64,000 nt of DNA from Thalassospiraceae bacterium LMO-JJ14 (GCA_021555105.2 CP134604.1:3829487-3893486), one strand, 5' to 3'; positions 17,815-26,849 are shown, numbered from the stretch's first letter. Notes: generated from the sequence alone by a model not told the origin. Numbers and translations: made by a program.

Positions 17815-18324
17815 ATGCTTGCGCCGCAAATCATGCCTGTAGCCTATATCAATGGCACCGCGGACGATTGCCGCGCACCCATAACATTAAGACTCATCGA
17901 TTACTGGCGCGCGCGTATGCCTGAAGGCAATGGCCTCCCGCGGTTGCAAGATTTTGAACTCATGGATCTTTATGACATTGCGACATCGCTTGCCATAAAA
18001 GACGCAGTTGATGATGGCCGTGATTTCAAGAACCGGTTCTGGGGTAGCGACCTCACAATTGCGTTTGGCTTCGAAGGTTCCGGAAGACTGGTCAGTTCTT
18101 ATGAACTCTCGAACATGCGCTACGCCGTCAGCCGCCGCTACGCATATGTTTACACAACCGGCACATCGTCAATGGCACGTGGCCATATATCCTGGATACC
18201 CGGCAAGGAATACCTCGCCTTTGAACTGGTGCACCTGCCGCTTTGGGGCACCGGGGACAGTATACAGCACATCATTTCTGCTTATCACTTCGGCTTTGAA
18301 TTGCCTGAAAACGCCTCCCTTTAA
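17815..18324 (+). CDS. PAS_5-type PAS domain protein (divergent)
   Basis: A 169-residue PAS-fold protein of the same type as those at 12851 and 22947. The common core is LIDYWRARMPEGNGLPRLQDFELMDL, then DFKNRFWGSDLT and a closing IISAYHFGF. It is more divergent from the other two than they are from each other. No output domain is present. The upstream 130 bp after sthA is AT-rich and probably holds its promoter. The function is unknown; a sensory or signalling role is inferred from the fold. Confidence 0.75.
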   Translation: MLAPQIMPVAYINGTADDCRAPITLRLIDYWRARMPEGNGLPRLQDFELMDLYDIATSLAIKDAVDDGRDFKNRFWGSDLTIAFGFEGSGRLVSSYELSNMRYAVSRRYAYVYTTGTSSMARGHISWIPGKEYLAFELVHLPLWGTGDSIQHIISAYHFGFELPENASL

Positions 18325-18348
18325 ATGCTCCACCGTTTCGTCTGAAGT

Positions 18349-19539
18349 TCACGAACGCGGATCAGCATTCAGCTTGGCAGCAAAAGTTTCTTCACGTGCG
18401 TTAATCGTGTCGACGATCTTGTTGTTGAAATGCGGATCGTTTTTGGCGAGCGTGAGAAAATCGTCTTTTTCCAGCATTAGAAGTCGGCAATCCGTTAAAC
18501 AGTGCACACGCGCACGGCGCGGCGCTTCTTTGTGCAGCGCCATCTCGCCGAAGAAATCGCCATCCGTCAATTCGATAGTATGCCCGGGAAGTTCGACACC
18601 CACCTTGCCATAGACAATGAAATACATGGCATCGCCGATGTCTCCGCGCGAGAAGACCGTGCTGCCGGCCGGCATCCTGCGCGCCCTCAACAGCCGAATC
18701 AGCCGTTCCATTTCCTTCGGCGACAGATGCTGAAATGCCGGGACGTTGGCAACCATCCCGAAAGTAACCACGAAGTCGCGTTGATGGATATCGCGTGAAA
18801 AAGCCGATGCGACAATGCCGAGCGGCAGCGCGAACATACCCAGGCCGAACACCATCATCATGCCGCCAATGATCTTGCCGAATAGTGTAATCGGCACAAC
18901 ATCACCGTATCCGACTGTCGTCAAAGTCGCCAATCCCCACCACATCGCCGCAGGGATGCTTGAGAACTTCTCCGGCTGCACATCATGCTCAAAATGAAAG
19001 ACCAGGGTCGAACAAAGAACCAACAAGCCCATCATAACCACCAGAGCCGCGCCAAGTGCGTGCCGCTCGGCAACCAGGACACGCGTCAGGGTATGCAATG
19101 CCGGAGAATATCTGGCCAGTTTCAGCAACCGCAACAGTCGGAAAATCCGTAAAACTCGCAAGTCCACCACCGGGAACAGTAGCGACAGGTAAACCGGTGC
19201 AATCGCCAGGAGATCGATCAATAAATACGGTCCCATCGCAAAGCGCAAACGACCGATAAAGGCGCCATGCCTGGCAACAGGTCCGTGCTCGACAGAGACC
19301 CAGATCCTGAGAAGGTACTCAAAGGTAAATATGCAGATCGTCAGCATTTCAAAAACCTGAAACCAATTTCCATAAACGGCGTGAATACTGGCTTCTGTCT
19401 CAAGAACCGCGGTGATGACATTGGAAACGATAAGGGCGACCATCAGCGCATCAAAAATCCGCGCCCCCTTGTCATCCGGATGGCCGGCTTCGATCAGAAG
19501 ATATATCCGGTGGCGAAAACTCTTGAGTACGTTCGTCAC
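18349..19539 (-). CDS. Cyclic nucleotide-gated potassium channel
   Basis: A 396-residue voltage-gated-type K+ channel subunit with a C-terminal cyclic nucleotide-binding domain, like MlotiK1. There are six transmembrane helices: S1 around residues 30-46, S4 carries regularly spaced arginines (LRVLRIFRLLRLLKLARY), and the selectivity filter is TTVGYGD at about 207-213. The CNBD contains GDFFGEMALHKEAPRRARVHC, with the Glu and Arg that bind the cyclic nucleotide phosphate. The start is GTG with AGGTGA upstream. It likely works as a homotetramer in the inner membrane and opens on cAMP binding. The neighbouring rightward gene is an MgtE-type transporter. Confidence 0.93.
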   Translation of the reverse strand: MTNVLKSFRHRIYLLIEAGHPDDKGARIFDALMVALIVSNVITAVLETEASIHAVYGNWFQVFEMLTICIFTFEYLLRIWVSVEHGPVARHGAFIGRLRFAMGPYLLIDLLAIAPVYLSLLFPVVDLRVLRIFRLLRLLKLARYSPALHTLTRVLVAERHALGAALVVMMGLLVLCSTLVFHFEHDVQPEKFSSIPAAMWWGLATLTTVGYGDVVPITLFGKIIGGMMMVFGLGMFALPLGIVASAFSRDIHQRDFVVTFGMVANVPAFQHLSPKEMERLIRLLRARRMPAGSTVFSRGDIGDAMYFIVYGKVGVELPGHTIELTDGDFFGEMALHKEAPRRARVHCLTDCRLLMLEKDDFLTLAKNDPHFNNKIVDTINAREETFAAKLNADPRS

Positions 19540-19734
19540 GAGGTCACCTGTCCATTGATTTTGTTAATTTAACGCCACTGTATCACAGGCTTGTCCAGCC
19601 CCCGGATCGATTTTTCACGGTCGCTGGTGGTATTCTGGCTCGCATCCTCGGCCGATTATACGGTAGCAGAGCCCGGGCTGGCGTATTACCGTTTCTTCAT
19701 AGCTGGCTATATTCCTTTAAGAAGGGCATCTGAA

Positions 19735-20724
19735 TTGGCATCGTCCGCACCCGAGCAAACGCCGCCCGCATCTCATGAAACTGCTGCTGCACATATGGTG
19801 ACAGGCTTTCCAACCGCGCATATGGACACGCCGGTCGATGCCGTTATCCATAAGCTCCGCGGCCGGAAATTCGCGTGCGCCGATACGATCTTTGTTACAG
19901 ATAAGGACGGGCGGCTTGAAGGCATCGTCCGCATCAATGACCTGCTGTCCGATGGCTCCGCCCAGATCGGCGACATCATGGAAGCCGAGCATGACAGCGT
20001 TCCGGAAGACGCCGATCAGGAACAGATTGCAATGCTGGCAATCCGACTCAACATGATCGCGGTGCCTGTCGTAGATAAGGATGAACGCCTGATCGGCGTG
20101 GTCCCGCCCGAAGCCTTGTTCCGTATCTTGCGCCAGGAACATATGGAAGATCTGCAGCGTCTTGCCGGGATCAGCCTGCCTGAGCGCGGTGCCGAAGTGG
20201 CGCTTGACGCCTCGTTGTTCGACCGCTTTCGCCGCCGTATGCCCTGGCTGTTATTCGGACTTGCCGCATCGTCCATCATCACCTTCGTCATGGCCGGTTT
20301 CGAGGAAGCGATTTCCCACAACATTGCCGCCGCCTTCTTTGTTCCGGCACTGGTCTATATCGCCGGTGCCATCGGCACCCAGGCGGTTTCTGTTTCAGTG
20401 CGCGGGCTGTCGCGTGAGAATGTCCAGATTGGAAAGCTTTTGCGCGATGAACTGGTGATCGGCACCGGTGTCGGCGCAACCCTCGGCAGCCTCTCGGCGA
20501 TTGCGGTGCAAGCCTCCTTCCAGCACAGCGCATTGTCCCTAGCAGTCGGCATGGCCGTGTTTGCCGGGGGCTTGATTTCCGCATTGGTCGGATTTGCCCT
20601 GCCCTGGATATTTCAACGCTTCGGGTCAGACCCCGCGCTCGGCAGCGGCCCCGTCTGCACCATCATTCAGGACGCTGCGAGCCTCTTCATCTATTTTCTG
20701 CTCATCAGCACATTCGTCATCTGA
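19735..20724 (+). CDS. mgtE: MgtE-type magnesium transporter (CBS pair plus transport domain)
   Basis: A protein of about 329 residues with a CBS-domain pair (residues about 20-140, e.g. FVTDKDGRLEGIVRINDLL and AVPVVDKDERLIGVVPPEAL). The MgtE transmembrane domain of five helices follows, beginning RFRRRMPWLLFGLAASSIITF and including FVPALVYIAGAIGTQAV and SDPALGSGPVCTIIQD. The N-terminal 'MgtE_N' superhelix of classical MgtE is missing, so this is a short form. The frame is open back to 19591, but no convincing ATG exists there. TTG at 19735 has GAAGGG upstream and begins LASSAPEQTPP; ATG at 19795 is another option. Predicted to import Mg2+ with CBS-mediated feedback. Confidence 0.8.
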   Translation: MASSAPEQTPPASHETAAAHMVTGFPTAHMDTPVDAVIHKLRGRKFACADTIFVTDKDGRLEGIVRINDLLSDGSAQIGDIMEAEHDSVPEDADQEQIAMLAIRLNMIAVPVVDKDERLIGVVPPEALFRILRQEHMEDLQRLAGISLPERGAEVALDASLFDRFRRRMPWLLFGLAASSIITFVMAGFEEAISHNIAAAFFVPALVYIAGAIGTQAVSVSVRGLSRENVQIGKLLRDELVIGTGVGATLGSLSAIAVQASFQHSALSLAVGMAVFAGGLISALVGFALPWIFQRFGSDPALGSGPVCTIIQDAASLFIYFLLISTFVI

Positions 20725-20732
20725 GGTCGATC

Positions 20733-21194
20733 TCACCCGGCCGCAACTTCAATGTCTTTCAGTGCGCCGAAATTCTCGGCATGCTTCTTCATATGACCGA
20801 CATATATGCGCATCTTCAGGTCGCTGTGCAGGATATGGCCGACCAGCCACTGGTGCAGCAGTTCGGAAATTTCGCCGTGTAATCCGGCCAGTACTTCTTC
20901 ATTGCTCTCTTTAAGATGCTCGATCACGTCTTCGAGTGTTTTGACCAACTCTTCGTGCTCGTGGTGATGCGCATCCGCATACGGAAAATCGATCAGATTC
21001 TGCAGTTGCTCCTCGCGGCCGAAATGCGTTTGCGTGTAGAACTTCAACGCATAGAGAATCTCCGTCGCCTCATCCTTGTCGAGACCATCGGACGCAAGTT
21101 TTTCAAAACGGTTGATGATTTCGATCAGGTGCCTGTGATCCTGATCGATCACACCGCCGTCGTCGATCGACATTTTTTCGCGCCATTCAATCAT
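20733..21194 (-). CDS. Bacteriohemerythrin
   Basis: A 153-residue single-domain hemerythrin, an O2-binding four-helix bundle with a di-iron centre. Iron ligands are visible: His in VIDQDHRHLIE, HxxxE in HFGREEQL, HxxxH in AHHHEHEELV, and HxxxxD in HILHSDLKM. It sits directly next to a second hemerythrin gene (21225) in the same direction, with 30 bp between them, so they are probably co-transcribed. Roles proposed for the family are oxygen storage, delivery or sensing. It is convergent with the Mg2+ transporter, with an 8-bp gap. Confidence 0.93.
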   Translation of the reverse strand: MIEWREKMSIDDGGVIDQDHRHLIEIINRFEKLASDGLDKDEATEILYALKFYTQTHFGREEQLQNLIDFPYADAHHHEHEELVKTLEDVIEHLKESNEEVLAGLHGEISELLHQWLVGHILHSDLKMRIYVGHMKKHAENFGALKDIEVAAG

Positions 21195-21224
21195 GCAAGC
21201 AATCTACGCGCTTTCGTATCCGCG

Positions 21225-21842
21225 TCAATCCGAACAGAAAATCCTGCGTGCTTCGCTTAATTCCTGAGCATCGAGTTTCTCCTCGAACTCCTCGACCAGG
21301 GCGGAAATTTCCCGTGCCAACGGATTGTCGGACATGACAATACCGATAAACTTTTCAATCACGGCGCGTTTGCTTTCCGGAACTTCTACAGTGACCTCGT
21401 GCAATTGCTCGGCAATTTCCGGGTCACGGTCTTCCCGCTCGCCCCGCAAATAAGGCACGTACTCCATATCGGTTTTCAAGATATGCTGGGAAAGCCATAC
21501 CGAGAGAAACTTCGTCAGTTTTACGGGGTCTATGGTATCGGTCCCGGAACGATGGAGCTCCCGCAGCCATTTGACATTTCTTTGCATTGAACGATGCGTG
21601 CGCATATGCGCTTCCGTGTTCGGATACCCTGCCTGCTTCATGAAGTTCTCTTCTCGTTCGAAATGCTCGTGCACGTATGTCTCGAGACAGTCAATCGCCT
21701 GCTCGACATGGGCCGGGCTTTCCTGCTTCATAAGGGCCGCGGAAAGATTCTTGATTTCCTCGAACAGCGCCTTGTGATCGCGGTCGATCGCTTTGATACC
21801 TGTTTCGTATTTATCGGACCAGGTCGGTATATCGTGCTTCAT
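21225..21842 (-). CDS. Bacteriohemerythrin with C-terminal extension
   Basis: A 205-residue hemerythrin. Di-iron ligands: His in KAIDRDHKALFEE, HxxxE in HEHFEREENF, HxxxH in AHMRTHRSM, and HxxxxD in QHILKTDMEY. After the bundle (residues about 1-135) there is an acidic helical extension of about 70 residues (ENPEIAEQLHEVTVEVPESK..., ending ISALVEEFEEKLDA...). The partner gene at 20733 lacks this extension. I chose the ATG at 21842 because GGGGAG is 5 bases upstream. The extension could mediate partner binding. It is the promoter-proximal gene of the tandem pair. Confidence 0.92.
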   Translation of the reverse strand: MKHDIPTWSDKYETGIKAIDRDHKALFEEIKNLSAALMKQESPAHVEQAIDCLETYVHEHFEREENFMKQAGYPNTEAHMRTHRSMQRNVKWLRELHRSGTDTIDPVKLTKFLSVWLSQHILKTDMEYVPYLRGEREDRDPEIAEQLHEVTVEVPESKRAVIEKFIGIVMSDNPLAREISALVEEFEEKLDAQELSEARRIFCSD

Positions 21843-22062
21843 ATCGCTCTCCCCGTATTCTCCCGACATAGTCTATCGGCAAACATCTGCTTCCGGTTCA
21901 CACAAGCATAAGGCGGCGCCCTGAAACAGCTGTGATTTATATCAATTCAACTTTTCACCGCGCAGCACTTTCTTGCGTACGTAACCGCATAAACCAGTAG
22001 ACGCGGGAACGCGCCTTCCCCATGTTAGCCTCATGGACGCCATCGTGGCGCATGGGGGGCAC

Positions 22063-22935
22063 ATGTCCATCACACTTTCACGCCGGAAGCCGGCACCGAT
22101 CCCAAACGCATATCCGGTGCCGGAATATCTTGCCGATGATAGCCTCCATGCCGTCTATGAAGATACCAAATCCGTTCTGCAGGTGCCGTGGATGGGGGTC
22201 GTCACCATGGCATTTGCACATTACCCGAATTTTTATGCAGCGCTGTGGGGCGGCTTGCGCGAACTGGCTTCAAGCCAGGAGTTCGCCGAAGCCTGCCGTG
22301 ACCTGCGAAACCATGCCGAAACCAAAGTCTTGCAGCTTTCACCGTCGCCGCTGTTGCCCGTTCTGGACGATCTGGGATACGCAGTGCGCGAAATCGAGGA
22401 TATTCGCGCCATGATCGAAGTGTTTTCACACGGCAACATGCCCTACCTGATGATCGCCACCGCAGCGAGATTGCTTTTGGAAGGGCATGAACTGAATGAA
22501 GGTGGAAGCATTTCGCCGATGACGGAGCGACACGGGCCGTCGCTCGACAGGTCCCTGACCCTGATCGAACCGCACCATGCCGATGCGCCAACGTTACGCG
22601 TCTACAATGACATCAAGGCAACCCTAGGCCTGCCATTCGTCAACACCGACTACCGTGCACTGGCGCGCTGGCCCAGTTATTTCACGCGGGCATGGAGCGA
22701 CCTGGCACCGAAGGTCTTTTCAGCCGACTATGAACCGGTCGTAACGTCCGTGCACGATTTCGCCGTCAAACAGATGCAGGACCTGCCCAATTCGGGAAAC
22801 CTCACTCCTGCCGCACTCAGGGAAGCCGCCGCCAGGGATGCCTCACTCGGCGAGGTTTGCGACGTGGTACGCCTGTTTCAATGGCTGCTGCCCGGCCTTA
22901 TCGTCAATGTCGCCTATTTCCGCGCCCAGTTATAA
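22063..22935 (+). CDS. DehI-family halocarboxylic acid dehalogenase-like protein
   Basis: A 290-residue all-helical protein made of two similar halves, each containing a 'pro-x-val-pro-x-phe/tyr ... YNDIKATLGLPFVNTDYRALARWP' type segment. These segments are YPVPEYLADDSLHAVYEDTKSV... in the first half and APTLRVYNDIKATLG in the second. This is the pattern of the DehI group of 2-haloacid dehalogenases, which hydrolyse both enantiomers of 2-halocarboxylic acids. Many chromosomal homologues have no tested activity, so dehalogenation is a family-level prediction. The ATG at 22063 has GGGGGGCAC immediately upstream; an ATG 30 bases earlier does not. Confidence 0.72.
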   Translation: MSITLSRRKPAPIPNAYPVPEYLADDSLHAVYEDTKSVLQVPWMGVVTMAFAHYPNFYAALWGGLRELASSQEFAEACRDLRNHAETKVLQLSPSPLLPVLDDLGYAVREIEDIRAMIEVFSHGNMPYLMIATAARLLLEGHELNEGGSISPMTERHGPSLDRSLTLIEPHHADAPTLRVYNDIKATLGLPFVNTDYRALARWPSYFTRAWSDLAPKVFSADYEPVVTSVHDFAVKQMQDLPNSGNLTPAALREAAARDASLGEVCDVVRLFQWLLPGLIVNVAYFRAQL

Positions 22936-22946
22936 ACTGGCCCGCT

Positions 22947-23480
22947 CTAGATACCCCATCTTCCCTTCTGTCCAAATTCACGGATATGCTCTTCCTTGAT
23001 CTTGTTGCGCTCGCGGCTCCAGTCGACGTATGTCGCAATCTGTGTGACATGCTCGCCGTCGTCGGAAAAAGGCATCCTGAGTGATGTCTGTACATATGCG
23101 AGACCGCCTTCACCCGCCTGCACCGTGTATTCGGAACCAATGGCCTCGTGATGCGTAACGACTTCCAGGTATTGTGCTGCGGTCATTTTCGCCGTGATTT
23201 TCGAACGGATGTTGGAAATCGACTGGCCGGTAAAATCAATACCGTGCATGTCGACGGATGCGGTCCCCCAGAACCTGTAAATGAAATCAAGCGGCTCGTA
23301 CTTAACGTCAACAACCATAAAATAAGGAATTAACCTTACTGGCAATTGCAGCCAGTCCCACTCACGCCACATGGGTGAGTGGCGTTCGCCCTTCAGTCGC
23401 TGCCAGTATTCGTAACAGACTTGGTAATTCGGCTGATCGAACCTGATGGGGGAATGTCGAAGGTAATCTTCTTCCGGCAT
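22947..23480 (-). CDS. PAS_5-type PAS domain protein
   Basis: A 177-residue stand-alone PAS protein. It shares with the 12851 protein the layout YEYWQRLKGERHSPMWREWD, VDVKYEPLDFIYRFWGTAS, FTGQSISNI, and a final IATYVDWSRERNKI. GAGGTGATGG precedes its ATG. The family lacks an enzymatic output, so it probably signals by protein contact; the ligand is unknown. It is followed downstream (to the left) by the DehI-like gene in convergent orientation. A histidine kinase gene at 23564 lies just upstream in the same direction, and the two may be co-expressed. Confidence 0.85.
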   Translation of the reverse strand: MPEEDYLRHSPIRFDQPNYQVCYEYWQRLKGERHSPMWREWDWLQLPVRLIPYFMVVDVKYEPLDFIYRFWGTASVDMHGIDFTGQSISNIRSKITAKMTAAQYLEVVTHHEAIGSEYTVQAGEGGLAYVQTSLRMPFSDDGEHVTQIATYVDWSRERNKIKEEHIREFGQKGRWGI

Positions 23481-23563
23481 ATATCCATCACCTCAATCGA
23501 TTGATACAGGATTATTAACTCAGGCACAGGTATAATATCCGGCAGCGCTTCCTTCGTCGGCAT

Positions 23564-24289
23564 TTATTCCTTCAGTGGCAAACAGACAAGAGCGACCGTG
23601 CCGCCGGTCCTTGCCGGCTCGAACCGCAATTCCGCGTTCAGTTTTTCACAGATATCGTTGACGATCATCAGTCCACGTCCCCAGCCCTTGTGTCCGTGGT
23701 AATGCGCCGTTGATAACTGATCCCCTTTACGCATGCGCACCAGCAAATCCGCAGGTATGCCGCAACCGGTATCCTGAATAACAAATATCATCGCCTCGTC
23801 ATGATAACTGACCTCGCCCTTTACCTTGACCATCCCGCCCGCCGGCGTGAATTTGATGGCGTTGCTAATGAGGTTTGAAAATATCTGACTGAGCAGCAAC
23901 GGGTCTGTCGATATCGCCGGAAAATTATCGGGGAAATCACAGACCAGCCCGACCCCACGCTCTGCGGCGAACGCGTTGAACGTGGCGGCAACATCCATTG
24001 CCAACTGCTTCGCGTCGACTTCTTGCTTTTTAATCACATGATTACCCGAAATGGCCTCATTCAGCACACGCTCGCATATGTGCATAAGACGTGTCGTCGC
24101 GGTTTTGACGGTATTGTTGTATTCAATGATTTTATCAAGGTCACAACCGGGCTTGAGCGAGGATTCAATCAACTGTGCATACCCGAGCATCGCATTCAGC
24201 GGCGTTTGAATTTCATGTGCAAAATCGCGGAGAGATACTTCCTTACCGGAATCCCCAACCGATTTCTGGTTTGGATCTTCATCATTCAA
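23564..24289 (-). CDS. Sensor-less histidine kinase (HisKA/HATPase)
   Basis: A 241-residue soluble histidine kinase lacking any recognisable sensor domain. The phosphoacceptor His-25 is in DFAHEIQTPLNAMLG. The ATPase boxes are SQIFSNLISNAIKFTPAGG (N box), VIQDTGCGIPADLLVRM (G1) and GHKGWGRGLMIVNDIC (G2). The sequence ends with the usual GGTVALVCLPLKE strand. Short kinases like this usually take their signal from a separate sensor protein. The PAS_5 protein at 22947, encoded immediately downstream in the same direction, is an obvious candidate, though that pairing is inference. No response regulator is nearby. Confidence 0.87.
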   Translation of the reverse strand: MNDEDPNQKSVGDSGKEVSLRDFAHEIQTPLNAMLGYAQLIESSLKPGCDLDKIIEYNNTVKTATTRLMHICERVLNEAISGNHVIKKQEVDAKQLAMDVAATFNAFAAERGVGLVCDFPDNFPAISTDPLLLSQIFSNLISNAIKFTPAGGMVKVKGEVSYHDEAMIFVIQDTGCGIPADLLVRMRKGDQLSTAHYHGHKGWGRGLMIVNDICEKLNAELRFEPARTGGTVALVCLPLKE

Positions 24290-24459
24290 TGGCTTTGACC
24301 GAATTTGGATATGGACAGAAGACTAACGAAGCATAAAGAGGCGGCGCTCTCAAGAATTGTCATCGACAAATATCTTCTGGACGGCAACGAATGTGATCCC
24401 CACCTATGACCCTAGACCGTATGACTGTCTGCGCAAACATACAGAGGGAGGAGTTAACA

Positions 24460-25332
24460 ATGGATGACGTTTCGGCTTATGTGCCACCGAAAGTGTGGAC
24501 ATGGGACAAAGATAACGGCGGCAAATTCGCCTCGATCAACCGTCCGATTTCCGGCGCTACCCATGAAAAAGAGCTTCCCGTCGGCAAACACCCGATGCAG
24601 CTCTATTCCAAAGGCACGCCAAATGGCGTTAAGGTCACCATCATGCTCGAAGAGCTTCTGGCCAAGGGGCACAGCGGCGCCGAATACGATGCCTGGATGA
24701 TCGAAATCGGAGACGGCGATCAGTTTTCCAGCGGCTTCGTCGAGGCCAATCCGAACTCCAAGATTCCCGCCATGATGGACCACAGCGGCGATACCCCGGT
24801 GCGGGTATTCGAATCCGGATCGATCCTGTTTTATCTGGCCGAAAAATTCGGCGAATTCCTGCCAACGGAAATTCCCGCACGTACGGAATGCATGAACTGG
24901 CTGTTTTGGCAGATGGGCAGCGCACCTTATCTGGGCGGCGGTTTTGGGCATTTCTATAACTATGCACCGCAAAAGTGGGAATACCCGATCAACAGGTTTT
25001 CCATGGAAGTCAAACGCCAGCTTGACGTCCTCGACAAGCATCTGGCGGAGAACCGCTACATGGCCGGTGACGAATATACCATCGCCGATATCGCCATCTG
25101 GCCGTGGTACGGTGTGTTGTGCCTGGGCGAACAATACGGCGATGCCGGCACGTTCCTGGAAGTACAGTCCTACAAGAACATGCAGCGCTGGACCCGGGAA
25201 ATCGGCGTACGCGATGCCGTCAAACGCGGCCGCATGGTCAATCGTTCCAAGGACGACCCGGAGACCGAATTGCGCGAACGCCATGACGCTTCGGACTTCG
25301 ACGGACGCACCGGGGTCGAAATCCCGTCGTAA
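24460..25332 (+). CDS. yghU: YghU-type glutathione transferase / disulfide-bond oxidoreductase
   Basis: A 290-residue Nu-class glutathione transferase. The N-terminal extension YVPPKVWTWDKDNGGKFASI and the thioredoxin-like domain start HPMQLYSKGTPNGVKVTIMLEELL are characteristic of E. coli YghU (288 residues), as is GHFYNYAP in the helical domain. These enzymes bind two glutathiones and reduce disulfides and organic hydroperoxides. A strong site, GGGAGGAG, precedes the ATG at 24460; the frame is open further upstream to 24406 but without support. The cytochrome c gene downstream is convergent. Confidence 0.92.
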   Translation: MDDVSAYVPPKVWTWDKDNGGKFASINRPISGATHEKELPVGKHPMQLYSKGTPNGVKVTIMLEELLAKGHSGAEYDAWMIEIGDGDQFSSGFVEANPNSKIPAMMDHSGDTPVRVFESGSILFYLAEKFGEFLPTEIPARTECMNWLFWQMGSAPYLGGGFGHFYNYAPQKWEYPINRFSMEVKRQLDVLDKHLAENRYMAGDEYTIADIAIWPWYGVLCLGEQYGDAGTFLEVQSYKNMQRWTREIGVRDAVKRGRMVNRSKDDPETELRERHDASDFDGRTGVEIPS

Positions 25333-25341
25333 GGCAAAGCG

Positions 25342-25842
25342 CTAGCGAGGCATCACCGGCTGCAGATACGGCGCGGTCGGCGCTTCGCCCTTTGCGAAAG
25401 GCCCAGCCACCTTGTTCGGGATCGCCGGCAGGCTCTTCAGATAGGCCGCCAGCGCATCCGCATCCGCGTCACTGAGCGACGCATAGGAGGGAAACGGCAT
25501 GACTGGGACCAGTGCCCGGCCGTCAGGGCGCACGCCTGAACGGATCGCGGCGATGATCTCTTCCTTGCTCCATTGGCCGAGCCCGGTTTCGTCATCAGAC
25601 GTCAGGTTCGGCGGGTAAAACACGCCGACACCCGGAATCATGAAACCGGTGTCCGATCCCGCCAGATATCGTGCCATGTCCGGCTTGCCGCTCAGCGCAC
25701 CTGGGGTATGGCAACCGGTGCAATCCATGATCGATGCCAGATACTGACCGCGTTCCAGTACGCTTTCGGCGGCGGCGGGCTGTGCCGCGCCGGCAACGAT
25801 GAAGCAGACAACCAACGCCCGCCAAAAGAACTTCCGCACCAT
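25342..25842 (-). CDS. Secreted monohaem cytochrome c
   Basis: A 166-residue exported class I c-type cytochrome. A signal peptide (FFWRALVVCFIVAGAAQPAAAES) directs it to the periplasm. The haem-attachment motif CTGCH is at about residues 41-45, with Met in VPVMPFPSYASLSD as probable distal ligand. YPPNLTSDDETGLGQWSKEEIIAAI is typical of the cytochrome subunit associated with periplasmic dehydrogenases (sorbitol/alcohol dehydrogenase-type cytochromes). No dehydrogenase partner is adjacent here. GAAGGA precedes the ATG. It probably accepts electrons from a periplasmic oxidoreductase elsewhere in the genome. Confidence 0.92.
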   Translation of the reverse strand: MVRKFFWRALVVCFIVAGAAQPAAAESVLERGQYLASIMDCTGCHTPGALSGKPDMARYLAGSDTGFMIPGVGVFYPPNLTSDDETGLGQWSKEEIIAAIRSGVRPDGRALVPVMPFPSYASLSDADADALAAYLKSLPAIPNKVAGPFAKGEAPTAPYLQPVMPR

Positions 25843-25924
25843 TTGAATATTTCCTTCTCTGCCCGGCTGAGCGCCGATGGGGAACGTCGAAGCCTATCTT
25901 GGGCCGCTGTCAGCAGCAATCATA

Positions 25925-26839
25925 TCAATGGCCCGGCTGGTAATCTTCAGCGTGTTTACGCAAAAGCTTGCAGAGCGCATCCGCGGCCGGACTTAAGGCA
26001 CGCTCACGGGTCCGCACGATGCCGACGCTGCGTGTCAGATCGGCATCGCGGACAGGCAGCAGCCTGATGCCGCGCATGTCCAGCACCGACGACAGCATCT
26101 CGGTTACCAGACCGACCCCGAGGCCCTGCTTGATGAGCGAGAAGATGGTCACGGAATCGCGGGTTTGGAATGACGGGGCGAAGTCCATGCCGGCGGCTGC
26201 GAAGGTGCGGCGGAAAATCGCCCAGGCGGCGGATTCCGGCGGCATCGACATCAGTTTCTCGCCGGCAAGATCGGAAATACTGACACTCGACTGTTTTGCC
26301 AGCGGATGCGTATCGGGAACGGCAAGACGGAACACATCCTCCATCAACGGCTCGTAATCGAGGGTGTTGTCGATGCTGACATACGGCGTGACGGCGAAAT
26401 CGACCTCGCCACGGTTGACGCGATCCAGCACCTGACCGAAGAAATCATCCAGAAGCACGACTTCGATTTCCGGCCAGCGGCGTTGAAATTCGCCGATCAC
26501 CACCGGCAGGAAACCCGCCGCCACGGACGGCGAAGCGCCGACCACGACACTGCCGCGCTGCAGATGCTTTTCTTCACGGAATTCCTGCACCAGCGCCCGG
26601 GTTTCAACTACCATGCGCTCGACACGGCCGCGCAAGCGCTCGCCGGCATCGGTGATAACGACCCGCCGTGTGGTACGCTCGAAAAGCCTGACACCGAGAA
26701 CCGCTTCCAGATGCTGAATGCGGGCCGAAACGCTGGGCTGGGAAATACCGAGGACCTGCGCGCTTTGACGGAAACTGCTGGTTTCCGCCACGGACAGGAA
26801 TGCATCAAGGTCGGCAGGCGTTATATTGATCAGTGACAT
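25925..26839 (-). CDS. LysR-family transcriptional regulator
   Basis: A 304-residue LysR-type regulator. The N-terminal winged helix-turn-helix is ITPADLDAFLSVAETSSFRQSAQVLGISQPSVSARIQHLE..., split here into its helices. The effector-binding domain follows from about residue 90 (GSVVVGASPSVAAGFLPVVI). It is divergent from the TauD-type gene at 26928. The 88-bp gap contains an ATAC-N7-GTAT dyad with a T-N11-A core, the usual LysR site form. It therefore most likely controls the TauD/isocitrate-lyase-family operon and itself, with an inducer related to the operon's substrate. Confidence 0.93.
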   Translation of the reverse strand: MSLINITPADLDAFLSVAETSSFRQSAQVLGISQPSVSARIQHLEAVLGVRLFERTTRRVVITDAGERLRGRVERMVVETRALVQEFREEKHLQRGSVVVGASPSVAAGFLPVVIGEFQRRWPEIEVVLLDDFFGQVLDRVNRGEVDFAVTPYVSIDNTLDYEPLMEDVFRLAVPDTHPLAKQSSVSISDLAGEKLMSMPPESAAWAIFRRTFAAAGMDFAPSFQTRDSVTIFSLIKQGLGVGLVTEMLSSVLDMRGIRLLPVRDADLTRSVGIVRTRERALSPAADALCKLLRKHAEDYQPGH

Positions 26840-26849
26840 CTATTAATTG

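Noticed and set aside
24311..24409. 32-codon frame before yghU
   Set aside because: Too short and without a signature; its end overlaps the leader that carries the strong yghU ribosome site, so it is not supported.
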